Source: a virus | Length of the DNA stretch: 26,430 nt | IMG/VR virus record: IMGVR_UViG_3300044825_001878 | Coordinates: 1-26,430 of that record | Direction: 5' to 3' (one strand) | The notes under the pieces: generated by a model | What the model saw: only the letters and a program-made list of their open reading frames with translations | What the model was told of the DNA's origin: nothing | The model's database searches: none | Program-made: the position numbers and the translations under genes | In this document: piece after piece, positions 7,468-15,208 of the stretch | How positions within the stretch are numbered: position 1 is the first letter of the stretch | How the letters are laid out: every line of letters starts with the position of its first letter

Positions 7468-10313
7468 TGGCCAGCCTGTACGGCAACAGCGACTCCCCCA
7501 TCATCGAGGCCCTAATCAGCGGTGTGTGGACCGACATCAGCTCCCGGGTGCGTGGGGACCAGAAGTGTGTGATCTCGCGCGGGCGGGCTTCTGAGCAGGC
7601 GCGCACCACCGCTCAGCGCCTCAACCTGACCCTCGACAACGCGGACGCCTACTTCTCCAACCGGGCTCCGCTGTCGGCCAACTACGGCCTCATCGGTAAG
7701 AACACCCAGATCCGCGTGCGGGCCGGAGAGGAGGCCGCCGATCGCTACCTGAAGCTGCCATACACCGAAGCCGAGAGCGACGCCGGAGCGGAGACGGCCG
7801 ACAAGGCAGTCCTCGACATCACCGGCGACATCGACGTGCGTGCGGAGATCATGCCTCGCACGTGGCGTCCGACAGACGACATGATCATCGCCTCGAAGTG
7901 GAACTTCACGAACAACGCCCGGTCGTGGATGGTAGCCGTCGACACCGAAGGCAAGCTGTCTATCGCCTGGACGACCGACGGCCTCTTCGCCACCAGGCGC
8001 ACTGCCACTTCCACGGTTGCTGTTGACGCGTCGTCCGGAAGGCTGGCAGTCCGCTTCACCCTGGACGTCAACAACGGCGCAGGTGGCGTCACAGCCGCGT
8101 TCTACACCTCAACGTCGATCGGTGGAACCTGGACACAGCTCGGCACCAACGTGGTCTCGGCGACAACGTCGTCCATCTACAGCGGCTCGGCCAACCTGGC
8201 GGTCGGGCGCGGCGACGACTACCGAGGGGCGAACACCGCGAACCGCATGGGCTTCGGTGGCCGGATCTACGAGATGGAGGTGCGCAACGGCATCGGAGGC
8301 ACCCTGGTCGCCGACTTCTCCGCGACCGGACAGGCTCTCGGAGCCACCTCCTGGTCTGACGGGCTGGGCACCCCGAACACCTGGACGGTCGGCGGCACTG
8401 AGGTCGGCGTTCGGGTCACCTCCGACCGGGTGCGGTTCTGGGGCGAGCTGACCAACCTGCCGCAGCGCTGGGACACAACCGGCACCGACGTGACCATCCC
8501 GGCCCTAGCCACGGGGATGCTGCGTCGCCTGTCGCAGGGCGCTAAGCCTCTCGACTCGGCCATGACCCGCAACACCCGCCGCCGTGACCCGTACGCCTGG
8601 TGGGCACTGGAAGACGGCTCAGGGGCCACGTCAGCAGCCTCTGGCGTGTCTGGTGGCCGGGCGCTGACGTTGACCGCCGCGCAGCTCGGCGACACGGATA
8701 AACCGCCCGGCTCCAAGTCGGCGCTTGCGTTCACGGGGGCCACCTCGCAAGCCATCATTCAGAGCTTGCCAGTGCCGACAACCACCGGCGTCCTGTCGCT
8801 GGTGTTCTACATGCGGATGGCTGCCCTGCCTGCTACCAAGTCGATGTTCGCCTCGTTTGCGACACCTGGTACCGCACGCCGCATCGAGGTTGGCATCGCC
8901 TCGGGAGCCTGGTACGTCGACTTCTACGACAGCACCGGCGCAATCATCGGCAACCAGTCGGTTGCAGTGACGCCCGGTAATAACCCGGCCCTCGGATGGG
9001 TCGGGTACAACCTGCTGCTGGAGCAATCGGGGGCTGACCTGAACTATTCCCAACGCTGGGACCAGGTCGGCGTTGGGCTGGGTGGCGGTGTCGGCCCGGT
9101 CACGATCTCATCGGCGACGGTACAGCCAATCAACTCGGTGCGGTTCTATGCCTCAGGGGCGTCAGAGTTCCAGGCGTTGAAGCTATCGCAGGTGTTTCTG
9201 TCAACGGAGTCCTTTGAGCTGTCCGACGCTGGGTTCCGGGACGCCTCCAACGCCTACTTCGGCGAAACGGCCGTAGACCGCCAGGTCCGCCTGTGCGCTG
9301 AGGAGGGTATCTCGTTCGAGCACGAAGGCTTCGCCTCAGAGTCCGAAACGATGGGCTTCCAGACGATGACGACCTTCCCGGACCTGATGAACGAATGCTG
9401 GGAAGCCGACGGTGGGGTGGCCAGTGAGGCGCGTGATGCGCTGTTCATCAGCTACAGGACTCGTGCAGATCTAGAGAACAACAACAACCTGACGGTGGCT
9501 TATCCGTCAGGTCTGATGTCCGAAGTGCCGCAACCGGACGACGGGGACCAGGGGCTGCTGAACGACGTCACCGTACGTCGTTCGTCCGGGTCGACGGCCC
9601 GCGTGCAGGTCATCGACGGTCCCAACTCGATCAACTCTCCCACGGCCACACCGCCGGGCGTCGGGGTCTACGACACGGACCGAACCCTGAACGTCGCCTA
9701 CGACGATCGGTTGCCATCGATCGCAGGGTGGATCGCGCTGGTCGGGTCGTGGGATGCCGACCGGTATCCGCTGGTGGCCTTCGGGATGCACCGACAGCAG
9801 CTGCTGTCCGACGACGCGCTATTTGCGCAGGTCATGAAGGTCAACCTCGGTGACACGCTCACTCTCTCCGACATGCCATCATGGATGTCTCCGGACGACG
9901 TACCGGAAATCGTCCAGGGCATCGACGAGGTGTTGGGCAAGTTCCTGTGGGAGATCAAGCTCAACTGCACCCCCGGTGGCCCGTACCGGGCGACGGCGAC
10001 TCTCGGCGATGACACGTACGTACCGCGCCTGGACGCCACCAGTCACACCACCGGTGGATCGTTGACCACCACGGCGACCTCGGTGTCACTGGTGACCCCT
10101 GCCGGGAGCGCGCGCTGGGTGGACTCGGCCACCTACCCGGGCGACTTCCCCATGGACATCGTCATCGGGGGTGAGGTGATGAGCCTGACCGCCGTGACCG
10201 GCACTAGCAGCCCGCAGACGGGCACGGTGACCAGATCGATCAACGGCATCGTCAAGTCGCACTCCTCCGGCGCGCTGGTACGACTGGCCCGCCCGTTCTA
10301 CATCGGAAGGTAG
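7467..10313 (+). CDS. Large minor tail protein with two concanavalin/LamG-like regions
   Basis: This 948-residue protein is coupled to the tape measure gene by TGATG. The N-terminus (MASLYGNSDSPIIEALISGV; then SRGRASEQARTTAQRLNLTL) resembles distal-tail/hub starts. Two beta-sandwich-type regions are suggested: about residues 110-285 (DVRAEIMP, SKWNFTN, YEMEVRNG) and 375-590 (YAWWALEDGSGA, LVFYMRMA). The C-terminal third resembles hub or receptor-side segments (PSGLMSEVPQP, IVIGGEVMSLTAVTG). It probably fuses distal-tail, baseplate hub and carbohydrate-binding functions in one chain, as in several actinophages. This is inferred from layout. Confidence 0.75.
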   Translation: MASLYGNSDSPIIEALISGVWTDISSRVRGDQKCVISRGRASEQARTTAQRLNLTLDNADAYFSNRAPLSANYGLIGKNTQIRVRAGEEAADRYLKLPYTEAESDAGAETADKAVLDITGDIDVRAEIMPRTWRPTDDMIIASKWNFTNNARSWMVAVDTEGKLSIAWTTDGLFATRRTATSTVAVDASSGRLAVRFTLDVNNGAGGVTAAFYTSTSIGGTWTQLGTNVVSATTSSIYSGSANLAVGRGDDYRGANTANRMGFGGRIYEMEVRNGIGGTLVADFSATGQALGATSWSDGLGTPNTWTVGGTEVGVRVTSDRVRFWGELTNLPQRWDTTGTDVTIPALATGMLRRLSQGAKPLDSAMTRNTRRRDPYAWWALEDGSGATSAASGVSGGRALTLTAAQLGDTDKPPGSKSALAFTGATSQAIIQSLPVPTTTGVLSLVFYMRMAALPATKSMFASFATPGTARRIEVGIASGAWYVDFYDSTGAIIGNQSVAVTPGNNPALGWVGYNLLLEQSGADLNYSQRWDQVGVGLGGGVGPVTISSATVQPINSVRFYASGASEFQALKLSQVFLSTESFELSDAGFRDASNAYFGETAVDRQVRLCAEEGISFEHEGFASESETMGFQTMTTFPDLMNECWEADGGVASEARDALFISYRTRADLENNNNLTVAYPSGLMSEVPQPDDGDQGLLNDVTVRRSSGSTARVQVIDGPNSINSPTATPPGVGVYDTDRTLNVAYDDRLPSIAGWIALVGSWDADRYPLVAFGMHRQQLLSDDALFAQVMKVNLGDTLTLSDMPSWMSPDDVPEIVQGIDEVLGKFLWEIKLNCTPGGPYRATATLGDDTYVPRLDATSHTTGGSLTTTATSVSLVTPAGSARWVDSATYPGDFPMDIVIGGEVMSLTAVTGTSSPQTGTVTRSINGIVKSHSSGALVRLARPFYIGR

Positions 10314-10316
10314 ATC

Positions 10317-10865
10317 ATGGCCACGTCGTATCTAACCGGGCAGCGGCTGACGGCTGATCTGCTCAACACCAACACCACGGCATTCATGCCGACTCAGACA
10401 GTCAAGGGAGGCACGACGTCCCGGAACACCACAACCACGTTGACCGCCGATCCGGACCTGTCGGGTATCGCGCTGGGGGTGGGCACCTACCGGATCGAGG
10501 TGGGCCTGTACTTCACGGTGGCGGCGGCGGCGAACGGTGGTCTGCGGACGCAGTGGTCGTTCTCGGGGACGTGGAACAACCCGACGCGGGCATGTTCGGG
10601 CCCTGGGGCGAACCTGACGGGCGTGTCGACGACGGGGCCGTCTCGCATTCCGGAGATGACCTCGATCACCTACACCAGCACCCAGAACGCCGACTATCAA
10701 ATGGGCAACACGACCACGGCCCGCACGAGGGTCCTGGAGGACTGCGCAAACGTCGTTGTGACCGTGGCGGGGAGCATGTCGGTGACGTGGGCGCAGACCA
10801 CCAGCAACGCCAACAACACCAACATCCACGCCGAGTCGTTCGTGCGGGTGACGCGGCTGGCGTAG
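10317..10865 (+). CDS. Tail-tip / putative receptor-binding protein
   Basis: This 182-residue protein starts MATSYLTGQRLTADLLN, a usual opening for small actinophage tail-tip proteins that follow the hub. The rest is Thr/Asn/Ser-rich beta sequence without catalytic motifs (VGTYRIEVGLYFTVAAAANG, VVVTVAGSMSVTW). It starts 3 bases after the previous stop and is the last gene of the rightward block. A role in receptor recognition is inferred from position. No lysin gene follows it. Confidence 0.65.
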   Translation: MATSYLTGQRLTADLLNTNTTAFMPTQTVKGGTTSRNTTTTLTADPDLSGIALGVGTYRIEVGLYFTVAAAANGGLRTQWSFSGTWNNPTRACSGPGANLTGVSTTGPSRIPEMTSITYTSTQNADYQMGNTTTARTRVLEDCANVVVTVAGSMSVTWAQTTSNANNTNIHAESFVRVTRLA

Positions 10866-10869
10866 GGCT

Positions 10870-10885
10870 CCCGGCTTCGGCCGGG
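10870..10885 (+). terminator. Short stable hairpin after late operon
   Basis: CCCGGC (10870-10875), loop TTCG and GCCGGG (10880-10885) form a stem with a UUCG tetraloop closed by C-G, a very stable hairpin. It lies 5 bases after the last late-gene stop. It has no T tract, so it may back up the stronger terminator that follows. Confidence 0.55.
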
Positions 10886-10916
10886 CAGCAGTAACGCAGG
10901 TTGCCCCAGGAACGGC

Positions 10917-10950
10917 AAAAGACCCCGGCTGTGGTGGTCCGGGGTCTTTT
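10917..10950. terminator. Bidirectional intrinsic terminator between convergent operons
   Basis: AAAAGACCCCGG (10917-10928) and CCGGGGTCTTTT (10939-10950) form a perfect 12-bp stem with a 10-base loop. The flanking A and T runs give a U tract in either direction. It separates the rightward tail operon from the leftward translocase operon, whose last stop is at 10962. Confidence 0.88.
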
Positions 10951-10961
10951 GCTTGCTCGGA

Positions 10962-13010
10962 TCAGGCAGCGCGCTGAGCCTTCAGGGTCCAACGGCCGTG
11001 CGAGGCCTGCTCTACCAGCCCCTGCTCGCGCAGGTCCTTCAGGTGCTTGAACACCATGTCCCGGCCGATGCCCGCTTCGGTGGCGATGTCCTTCCAGGAC
11101 GTGCGCCCGGCCTTCACCGCGTCGAGCACCCGCTGAGCCGTGCCCTCCACCTTCGGGCCGTGGCCGATGAACTCCGACTTCAGGCTGAAGGAGGTGAAGG
11201 CCGAAGCGCCTCCGGTGGCCTGAGAGCGCTGCTGCGGCACGCGGACCGGAGCGGGCACGTGTTCCCCGCGCTGAGCCGCTTCGTGGCGTTCACGGCGCTT
11301 CTGGACCCGCCGCTTGGCCTCCTCCAGGTCACCGTCTGCCGTCGACTTGCGGTCCCGGTAGGCCGGGCTCAGGTCAAGAGCAGTCATCGGAGAAACGGAG
11401 CGCCAGAAGATGGAGCCCATGTTGCTGGCCGTCGTGTCGTCGTCGTCGTAGAACCCACGCATCATCGCCTTGCGCGAGCCCTCACCACCAGCCACGAAGC
11501 CGTAGCCGCCACCGGACGGGATCGAGCGCATCGTCGCCGAGGGCACCCCGAAGATGTTGCCGCCCGCCGCCTCCTCGCTCTTGAGCAGGACGCCGTTCGC
11601 ACCCTTGATGTTGTTGCGGATGGCCGCCGGGTACTGGCCACCACCACCGAACGTCGGCAGCGTCGCCTCCTGGCCCGCAAGGATGATGCCCACCCCAGCC
11701 TTGTTGCCGGTGGTGGCGATCCGAGCGACCAGGCGCTGCGTCTCCTCCCAGAACTCCGGGTTGTTCTGCTTGTCCAGCACGAGCTTGCACTCGTCCAGGA
11801 TGATCAGCAGCCCGGGGCGTTCCTCGGTCGGGGTGAAGCCCTGCACGCCGTTGACCTTGTTCTCGTCGCCCTGCATCACGATGACGTCCACGGCCTCGCG
11901 CAGCATCTGGACGATCTGCTCCGGCTTGCCCGCGTAGTAGTCGGCGTGACGCATCAGCAGCGGCGAGGACAGGCCATCCTGACCGTCGGCGAACCAAACG
12001 GCCGTCGGGAACTGCTGAGAGCCCGCCGCCGTCTGGGCGATGTTCTCCAGCAGCCGCGACTTACCGGATCCGGTACCACCGGCGATCATGCCGTTGTGGA
12101 TGCGGTTCGTGCTGTAGAGCTTCCACAGCGCCTTACCCTCGCCGTCGAGGTACGGCCCGATCCAGATGGTGCCGTCGCTGTTCATCGCGCCCAGGCCCGG
12201 CCAGCTGGTACCAGCCGCCACCGGGGAGCTGTCGATGATGGTGATCAGCAGCGTCGGGGCCTCCAGCGTCGGGTGTTCCTCGATGATCAGCTTGTGGTTG
12301 CGCTTGAGGCGCAGGCCCGAGCGGATCTTCGCAGCCAGGTGCTCGATCTCCTCCAGCGTGTGCGTGCCCGGCACGACCTCCATCGCGTACCGCGCGCCGA
12401 AGCGCAGGTGCTCATAGTGGGTCAGCGCCGTGCCGTGCAGGATCTTGCCCGGACCGGCCAGGTTCTGCTCCCACAGCGGGCTGTAGACATCGACCTCGGG
12501 GGTCGGCGCGTAGATCGCCTCCTCCTTCGGGGCATCCCAGCCGTAGCCCAGCCGGTGGTCAGCCCAGTGCCACAGTGAGGTGCCGATCCCGACGATCGCG
12601 AGAGTGAACATCATCGGCCCGGTCACGCCGGTCAGCATCGCGGCCACCGTCCACCCGGCAGCCGCTGCCAGGAAGGCGTAGACGCGAGTCCGGCGCTTCA
12701 CACACAGCAGGCGACGCTTGGCCTGAACGCCGAGCACGACGGCCACAGCGAAAGCTGCGATCGACGTGGCAATGGCGATCTCGGCGTCAGCGCCGGTCTG
12801 GTGCATGGCGATCCGTGCGGCCGTAGCGGCGATGGCGACCGAGGCGATGGCGACCCACGGCTTGCTCATCTCGACGATCTGCTCGCGGTCCGCGCCGGGG
12901 GCGACGGGACGAGCGGCGTAGTCGGACGCGGCCTCGGAGATCTTCGCCTTGATCGGGTCGGTGAGCCACTGGGTGTAGGTCTGGGTGGTGGTGGCAGTCG
13001 TGGTGGTCAT
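10962..13010 (-). CDS. Membrane-anchored FtsK/SpoIIIE-type DNA translocase (TraB-like)
   Basis: This 682-residue protein has start ATG 13010 with AGGAG 8 bases upstream. Hydrophobic segments near residues 51-70, 78-96, 110-130 and 132-148 suggest a membrane anchor. The motor has Walker A GGTGSGKS (311-318) and Walker B LLIILDE (401-407). After a basic linker a winged-helix-like domain occupies about 622-675 (WKDIATEAGIGRDMVFKHL). The order anchor, motor, winged helix matches both FtsK and the Streptomyces plasmid transfer protein TraB, whose winged helix reads an 8-bp repeat. Neighbours are small membrane proteins, as in plasmid spread regions. It probably moves double-stranded phage or plasmid DNA through a membrane. 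A role in segregation is an alternative. Confidence 0.85.
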   Translation of the reverse strand: MTTTTATTTQTYTQWLTDPIKAKISEAASDYAARPVAPGADREQIVEMSKPWVAIASVAIAATAARIAMHQTGADAEIAIATSIAAFAVAVVLGVQAKRRLLCVKRRTRVYAFLAAAAGWTVAAMLTGVTGPMMFTLAIVGIGTSLWHWADHRLGYGWDAPKEEAIYAPTPEVDVYSPLWEQNLAGPGKILHGTALTHYEHLRFGARYAMEVVPGTHTLEEIEHLAAKIRSGLRLKRNHKLIIEEHPTLEAPTLLITIIDSSPVAAGTSWPGLGAMNSDGTIWIGPYLDGEGKALWKLYSTNRIHNGMIAGGTGSGKSRLLENIAQTAAGSQQFPTAVWFADGQDGLSSPLLMRHADYYAGKPEQIVQMLREAVDVIVMQGDENKVNGVQGFTPTEERPGLLIILDECKLVLDKQNNPEFWEETQRLVARIATTGNKAGVGIILAGQEATLPTFGGGGQYPAAIRNNIKGANGVLLKSEEAAGGNIFGVPSATMRSIPSGGGYGFVAGGEGSRKAMMRGFYDDDDTTASNMGSIFWRSVSPMTALDLSPAYRDRKSTADGDLEEAKRRVQKRRERHEAAQRGEHVPAPVRVPQQRSQATGGASAFTSFSLKSEFIGHGPKVEGTAQRVLDAVKAGRTSWKDIATEAGIGRDMVFKHLKDLREQGLVEQASHGRWTLKAQRAA

Positions 13011-13051
13011 CGTCGTACTCCTGTCGATGCTGTCGGTATCGTTTCCGGGAC

Positions 13052-13084
13052 AGGACCGGCCCTCGTGCGAGTAGGGCCGGTCCT
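13052..13084. other. Perfect 12-bp inverted repeat between operon genes
   Basis: AGGACCGGCCCT (13052-13063) and AGGGCCGGTCCT (13073-13084) form a perfect stem with a 9-base loop, between the translocase start and the preceding gene's stop. No T run is present on either side. It may be an attenuator, an RNA-processing hairpin or a DNA operator that lowers translocase expression relative to upstream genes. Confidence 0.6.
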
Positions 13085-13093
13085 CGTTGTCTG

Positions 13094-13630
13094 TCAGTCG
13101 TTCCCGCTGAGGAACGAGCGGTTGCCGTGCTCGCCCCCGATCGCGTCGCTGGCGTCCTTCACGGTGAGCTGGTCGGTCAGCAGCTGAAGCAGCCGCTCGG
13201 CCACCGGCAGTGCCTCGTCGAACGCTGCCTGGATCTCGTATGCGGCGTCGATGGTCATCTGCCCGTTGTCGGTGTCCAGCAGGTGGTTCACGAAGGCTTC
13301 GCCACCGGGCGTGCCGAGTTCGGTGCAGGCGTCCACCATCAGCTGCGCGTGGTCGATGGACTGCTGAAGGCCCTGGACCTCCGGGTTGATGTCGATGCTC
13401 ACGTCGTTCTCCTTCGGGGCGAATCGCTTGAACAGGGGGATGACCTTGGCCAGTGGCCGGTCGTCGTCTTCGGTCTCGTCGGGGTGGTGGGAGATGAACT
13501 CCCTGGGTGGCTTCTGGATCTTCCGTTCGGGCACGTTGCCCTTGAGGGCGTTGATGATGTTCACCGCGCCGCGCTGGGCCACATGGATGGCGGCCACAGC
13601 GGCGACGCAGATGAACAGGGTCTCGATCAC
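13094..13630 (-). CDS. Small membrane-anchored helical protein, transfer cluster
   Basis: This 178-residue protein has start GTG 13630, chosen because it overlaps the upstream stop as GTGA; longer frames upstream are shadows. Residues 1-25 (VIETLFICVAAVAAIHVAQR) form one membrane segment. A basic, then acidic linker follows (KIQKPPREF, HHPDETEDDDRP), and the C-terminal 100 residues are helical and acidic. It lies between the translocase and another membrane protein in one leftward operon. A Spd-like accessory role for the translocase is inference; no family is recognised. Confidence 0.65.
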   Translation of the reverse strand: MIETLFICVAAVAAIHVAQRGAVNIINALKGNVPERKIQKPPREFISHHPDETEDDDRPLAKVIPLFKRFAPKENDVSIDINPEVQGLQQSIDHAQLMVDACTELGTPGGEAFVNHLLDTDNGQMTIDAAYEIQAAFDEALPVAERLLQLLTDQLTVKDASDAIGGEHGNRSFLSGND

Positions 13631-14028
13631 TTGCCGAGGAGGCTGATGCCCCACCAGATCAGGCCGCCCACGACGATGGCGCGGGCAGGGCGCTCGAACA
13701 CCCACTCGACAGTCCGGGCGACCAGAGCCATCGGCAGGGCGACGAGCCGCCAGTACCAGACGCCCGCCTCCCGCATCCAGCGGTGCCCTCCGAAGATCCA
13801 GGGGGCGTGGTGGGCGTAGTCGCGCATCTCGGTCCAGGCCGGGCGGGGCTCGGTGAGCAGGTTCGGCGGGATGATCAGGGACCGGAACTTACTCTCCGTG
13901 GCCGGAACGGAGGCCGGAACTTCCGCCCGACCCGTCCCGATTCGTACCGTTTCGTCTACCGGATTGAGTCCCGAAACCGGGGTTTCGCTGTCCGACCGGA
14001 ACGACCGGAATTCACTCTGCGTGGTCAT
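13627..14028 (-). CDS. Small protein with C-terminal membrane segment, transfer cluster
   Basis: This is a 133-residue protein from ATG 14028, preceded by AGAGAGG at 5 bases. A GTG at 14043, overlapping the upstream stop as GTGA, is an equally possible start. The N-terminal 50 residues are polar with repeated FRS triplets (SEFRSFRS, SKFRS). The C-terminus is hydrophobic and Trp-rich (YWRLVALPMALVARTVEWVF, VGGLIWWGISLLGK). The N-terminal coding DNA carries five copies of G(A/G)CCGGAA. It resembles no enzyme. Position suggests a membrane component next to the FtsK/TraB-like protein. Confidence 0.6.
   Translation of the reverse strand: MTTQSEFRSFRSDSETPVSGLNPVDETVRIGTGRAEVPASVPATESKFRSLIIPPNLLTEPRPAWTEMRDYAHHAPWIFGGHRWMREAGVWYWRLVALPMALVARTVEWVFERPARAIVVGGLIWWGISLLGK
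13880..14010. repeat. Five dispersed G(A/G)CCGGAA octamers
   Basis: GACCGGAA occurs at 13880, 13994 and 14003, and GGCCGGAA at 13900 and 13912, all in the same orientation within 131 bases of the small membrane-protein gene. Octamers of this look recall the GACCCGGA repeats recognised by TraB of plasmid pSVH1. They could also simply encode the repeated FRS residues. Confidence 0.5.
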
Positions 14029-14039
14029 CTCTGCCTCTC

Positions 14040-15038
14040 TCACTTCTCGTTCTCAGCGAGCAGCTTGGCCAGCTCGTCGTCGATGTTCATGGCCTTCAGC
14101 TCGACCTCAGCCGCGTCGGGCTGCGCCTCGATCTCCTTCTTCATGCCGGAGACCTTGCCAACGCTGATGTTCATCTCAGCGGCGATGGCGCGAACCGACT
14201 TGCCTTCGTTCAGCAGCTGCCGGACGGTGTTCAACTCGGCGGCCCGGTCGGTGTTCACCGGCTTGGCCTTCGGGGTGTTCATCTTCTTCGCGGTGTTCAT
14301 CTTGGAGGTGTTCACCGGCTCAGCCGGGGTGTTCATCTGAACGCTGGCCGGGGTGTTCATCTCGGGCTCGGCGGTGTTCATCTGAACGCTGGCCGGGGTG
14401 TTCATCTCGGTGTTCATCTGAACGGTCGCGACGTGTTCAACCGGGTGTTCATCGTGCTGTTCAACCGGGTGTTCATCTGCGCCCTGAACAGCGGAAACCT
14501 CGATCTGAACGCCGGTGTTCAGGGTGTTCATCTGAACGCTCGGCTGAGTGTTCATCTCGGTGTTCACCGGGGTGTTCATCTGAACGCTGGCCCGGTGTTC
14601 ATCGCTGGTGTTCAACTCGGCCGTGAACACCTTGTCGCCGGTGTTCATCTGAACGCTGGCCGGGGTGTTCATCTGAACGCTGCGGTGGTCCGCCCCGAGG
14701 CCCCGGATGGCGAGTGAGGCGACCATGACGACGCCGTCGTAAGCCAGCGGAAGCAGGTAGGCGACGAAGGCGGGAACCTTGTGGTCGAGCGCCATGGTGG
14801 CCAGCCCGACGTACGAAGCGATTCCAGCACCGCCACCGACGACGATCGCTGCCGCGTAGAGCGGCAGGCTTCCCTTGCCTCGGGCCACGAGCGCTTCGAG
14901 GAGAAAGATCACCGCAGCGAAGCCGACGGGGACGACGGCCATCAGCGCGCCGCCGAGACGGTCCTCGCCGTGCAGGAAGTTGGCGACGGCCGATACGCCG
15001 ATGAACGCGAGGAAGACGAACCAGGCGACGACCTTCAT
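14040..15038 (-). CDS. DUF2637/SpdB-like membrane protein with MNT repeats and C-terminal HTH
   Basis: This 332-residue protein has start ATG 15038 after a strong AGAAGGAGG; a longer frame to 15134 lacks such a site and crosses the promoter. Four hydrophobic segments lie near residues 3-22, 28-50, 58-82 and 89-112, as in DUF2637 proteins of Streptomyces plasmids and phages. Residues 120-272 are a repeat region (VQMNTPAS, EMNTPAS, PVNT; also DEHPVEQ/DEHPVEH). Residues 272-303 look like a helix-turn-helix (VRQLLNEGKSVRAIAAEMNI). It is the first gene of the leftward translocase operon and may connect membrane, DNA array and translocase. The family call is fairly sure, the function is not. Confidence 0.75.
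   Translation of the reverse strand: MKVVAWFVFLAFIGVSAVANFLHGEDRLGGALMAVVPVGFAAVIFLLEALVARGKGSLPLYAAAIVVGGGAGIASYVGLATMALDHKVPAFVAYLLPLAYDGVVMVASLAIRGLGADHRSVQMNTPASVQMNTGDKVFTAELNTSDEHRASVQMNTPVNTEMNTQPSVQMNTLNTGVQIEVSAVQGADEHPVEQHDEHPVEHVATVQMNTEMNTPASVQMNTAEPEMNTPASVQMNTPAEPVNTSKMNTAKKMNTPKAKPVNTDRAAELNTVRQLLNEGKSVRAIAAEMNISVGKVSGMKKEIEAQPDAAEVELKAMNIDDELAKLLAENEK
14227..14672 (+). repeat. Array of 22 oriented GTGTTCA(T/C/A/G) octamers
   Basis: Read on the + strand, GTGTTCAT occurs 15 times, GTGTTCAC 3, GTGTTCAA 3 and GTGTTCAG once, at 14227, 14251, 14275, 14293, 14308, 14329, 14353, 14374, 14398, 14410, 14433, 14445, 14469, 14515, 14524, 14548, 14560, 14572, 14595, 14608, 14641 and 14665. 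One reversed copy is at 14623. Common spacings are 24 and 12 bases. Seven copies extend to GTGTTCATCTGAACG, containing the inverted repeat GTTCA-N2-TGAAC. Several copies are read in another codon phase. Confidence 0.9.
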
Positions 15039-15078
15039 GTCAGCCTCCTTCTCTGTAGTCGGTAACTCAATGACTCTT

Positions 15079-15107
15079 AAGGTACTCCTCCCTGAGCCAG
15101 ACGTCAA
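15079..15107 (-). promoter_or_regulatory. Promoter for the leftward membrane/translocase operon
   Basis: On the minus strand TTGACG (15107-15102), a 17-base spacer and TACCTT (15084-15079) form a sigma-70/HrdB-type promoter about 40 bases before the ATG at 15038. The -35 is strong and the -10 moderate. It probably drives all four genes down to 10962. Confidence 0.65.
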
Positions 15108-15165
15108 GGTGTCTTCAGGGAAATACTTGTACATGTCGGACTCATGCTGTACGTAGATAGCAGGA

Positions 15166-15194
15166 AGCCCCGCCCTCTTGTGAGGTGCGGGGCT
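15166..15194 (-). terminator. Terminator hairpin after the small-gene operon
   Basis: AGCCCCGC (15166-15173) and GCGGGGCT (15187-15194) form an 8-bp GC-rich stem just beyond the stop at 15209 of the leftward small genes and upstream of the next promoter. The trailing T tract is weak, as is common in high-GC actinobacteria. Confidence 0.65.
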
Positions 15195-15208
15195 CGCTTG
15201 CGTTTCGG

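Noticed and set aside
10953-12578. 541-residue rightward open frame opposite the translocase gene
   Set aside because: It begins inside the terminator region and lacks motifs. The leftward frame has Walker A and B and a winged helix.
14227-14672. CRISPR-like array
   Set aside because: The repeats are only 8-16 bases, spacing is irregular at 9-46 bases, the region lies inside a coding gene, and there are no cas genes.
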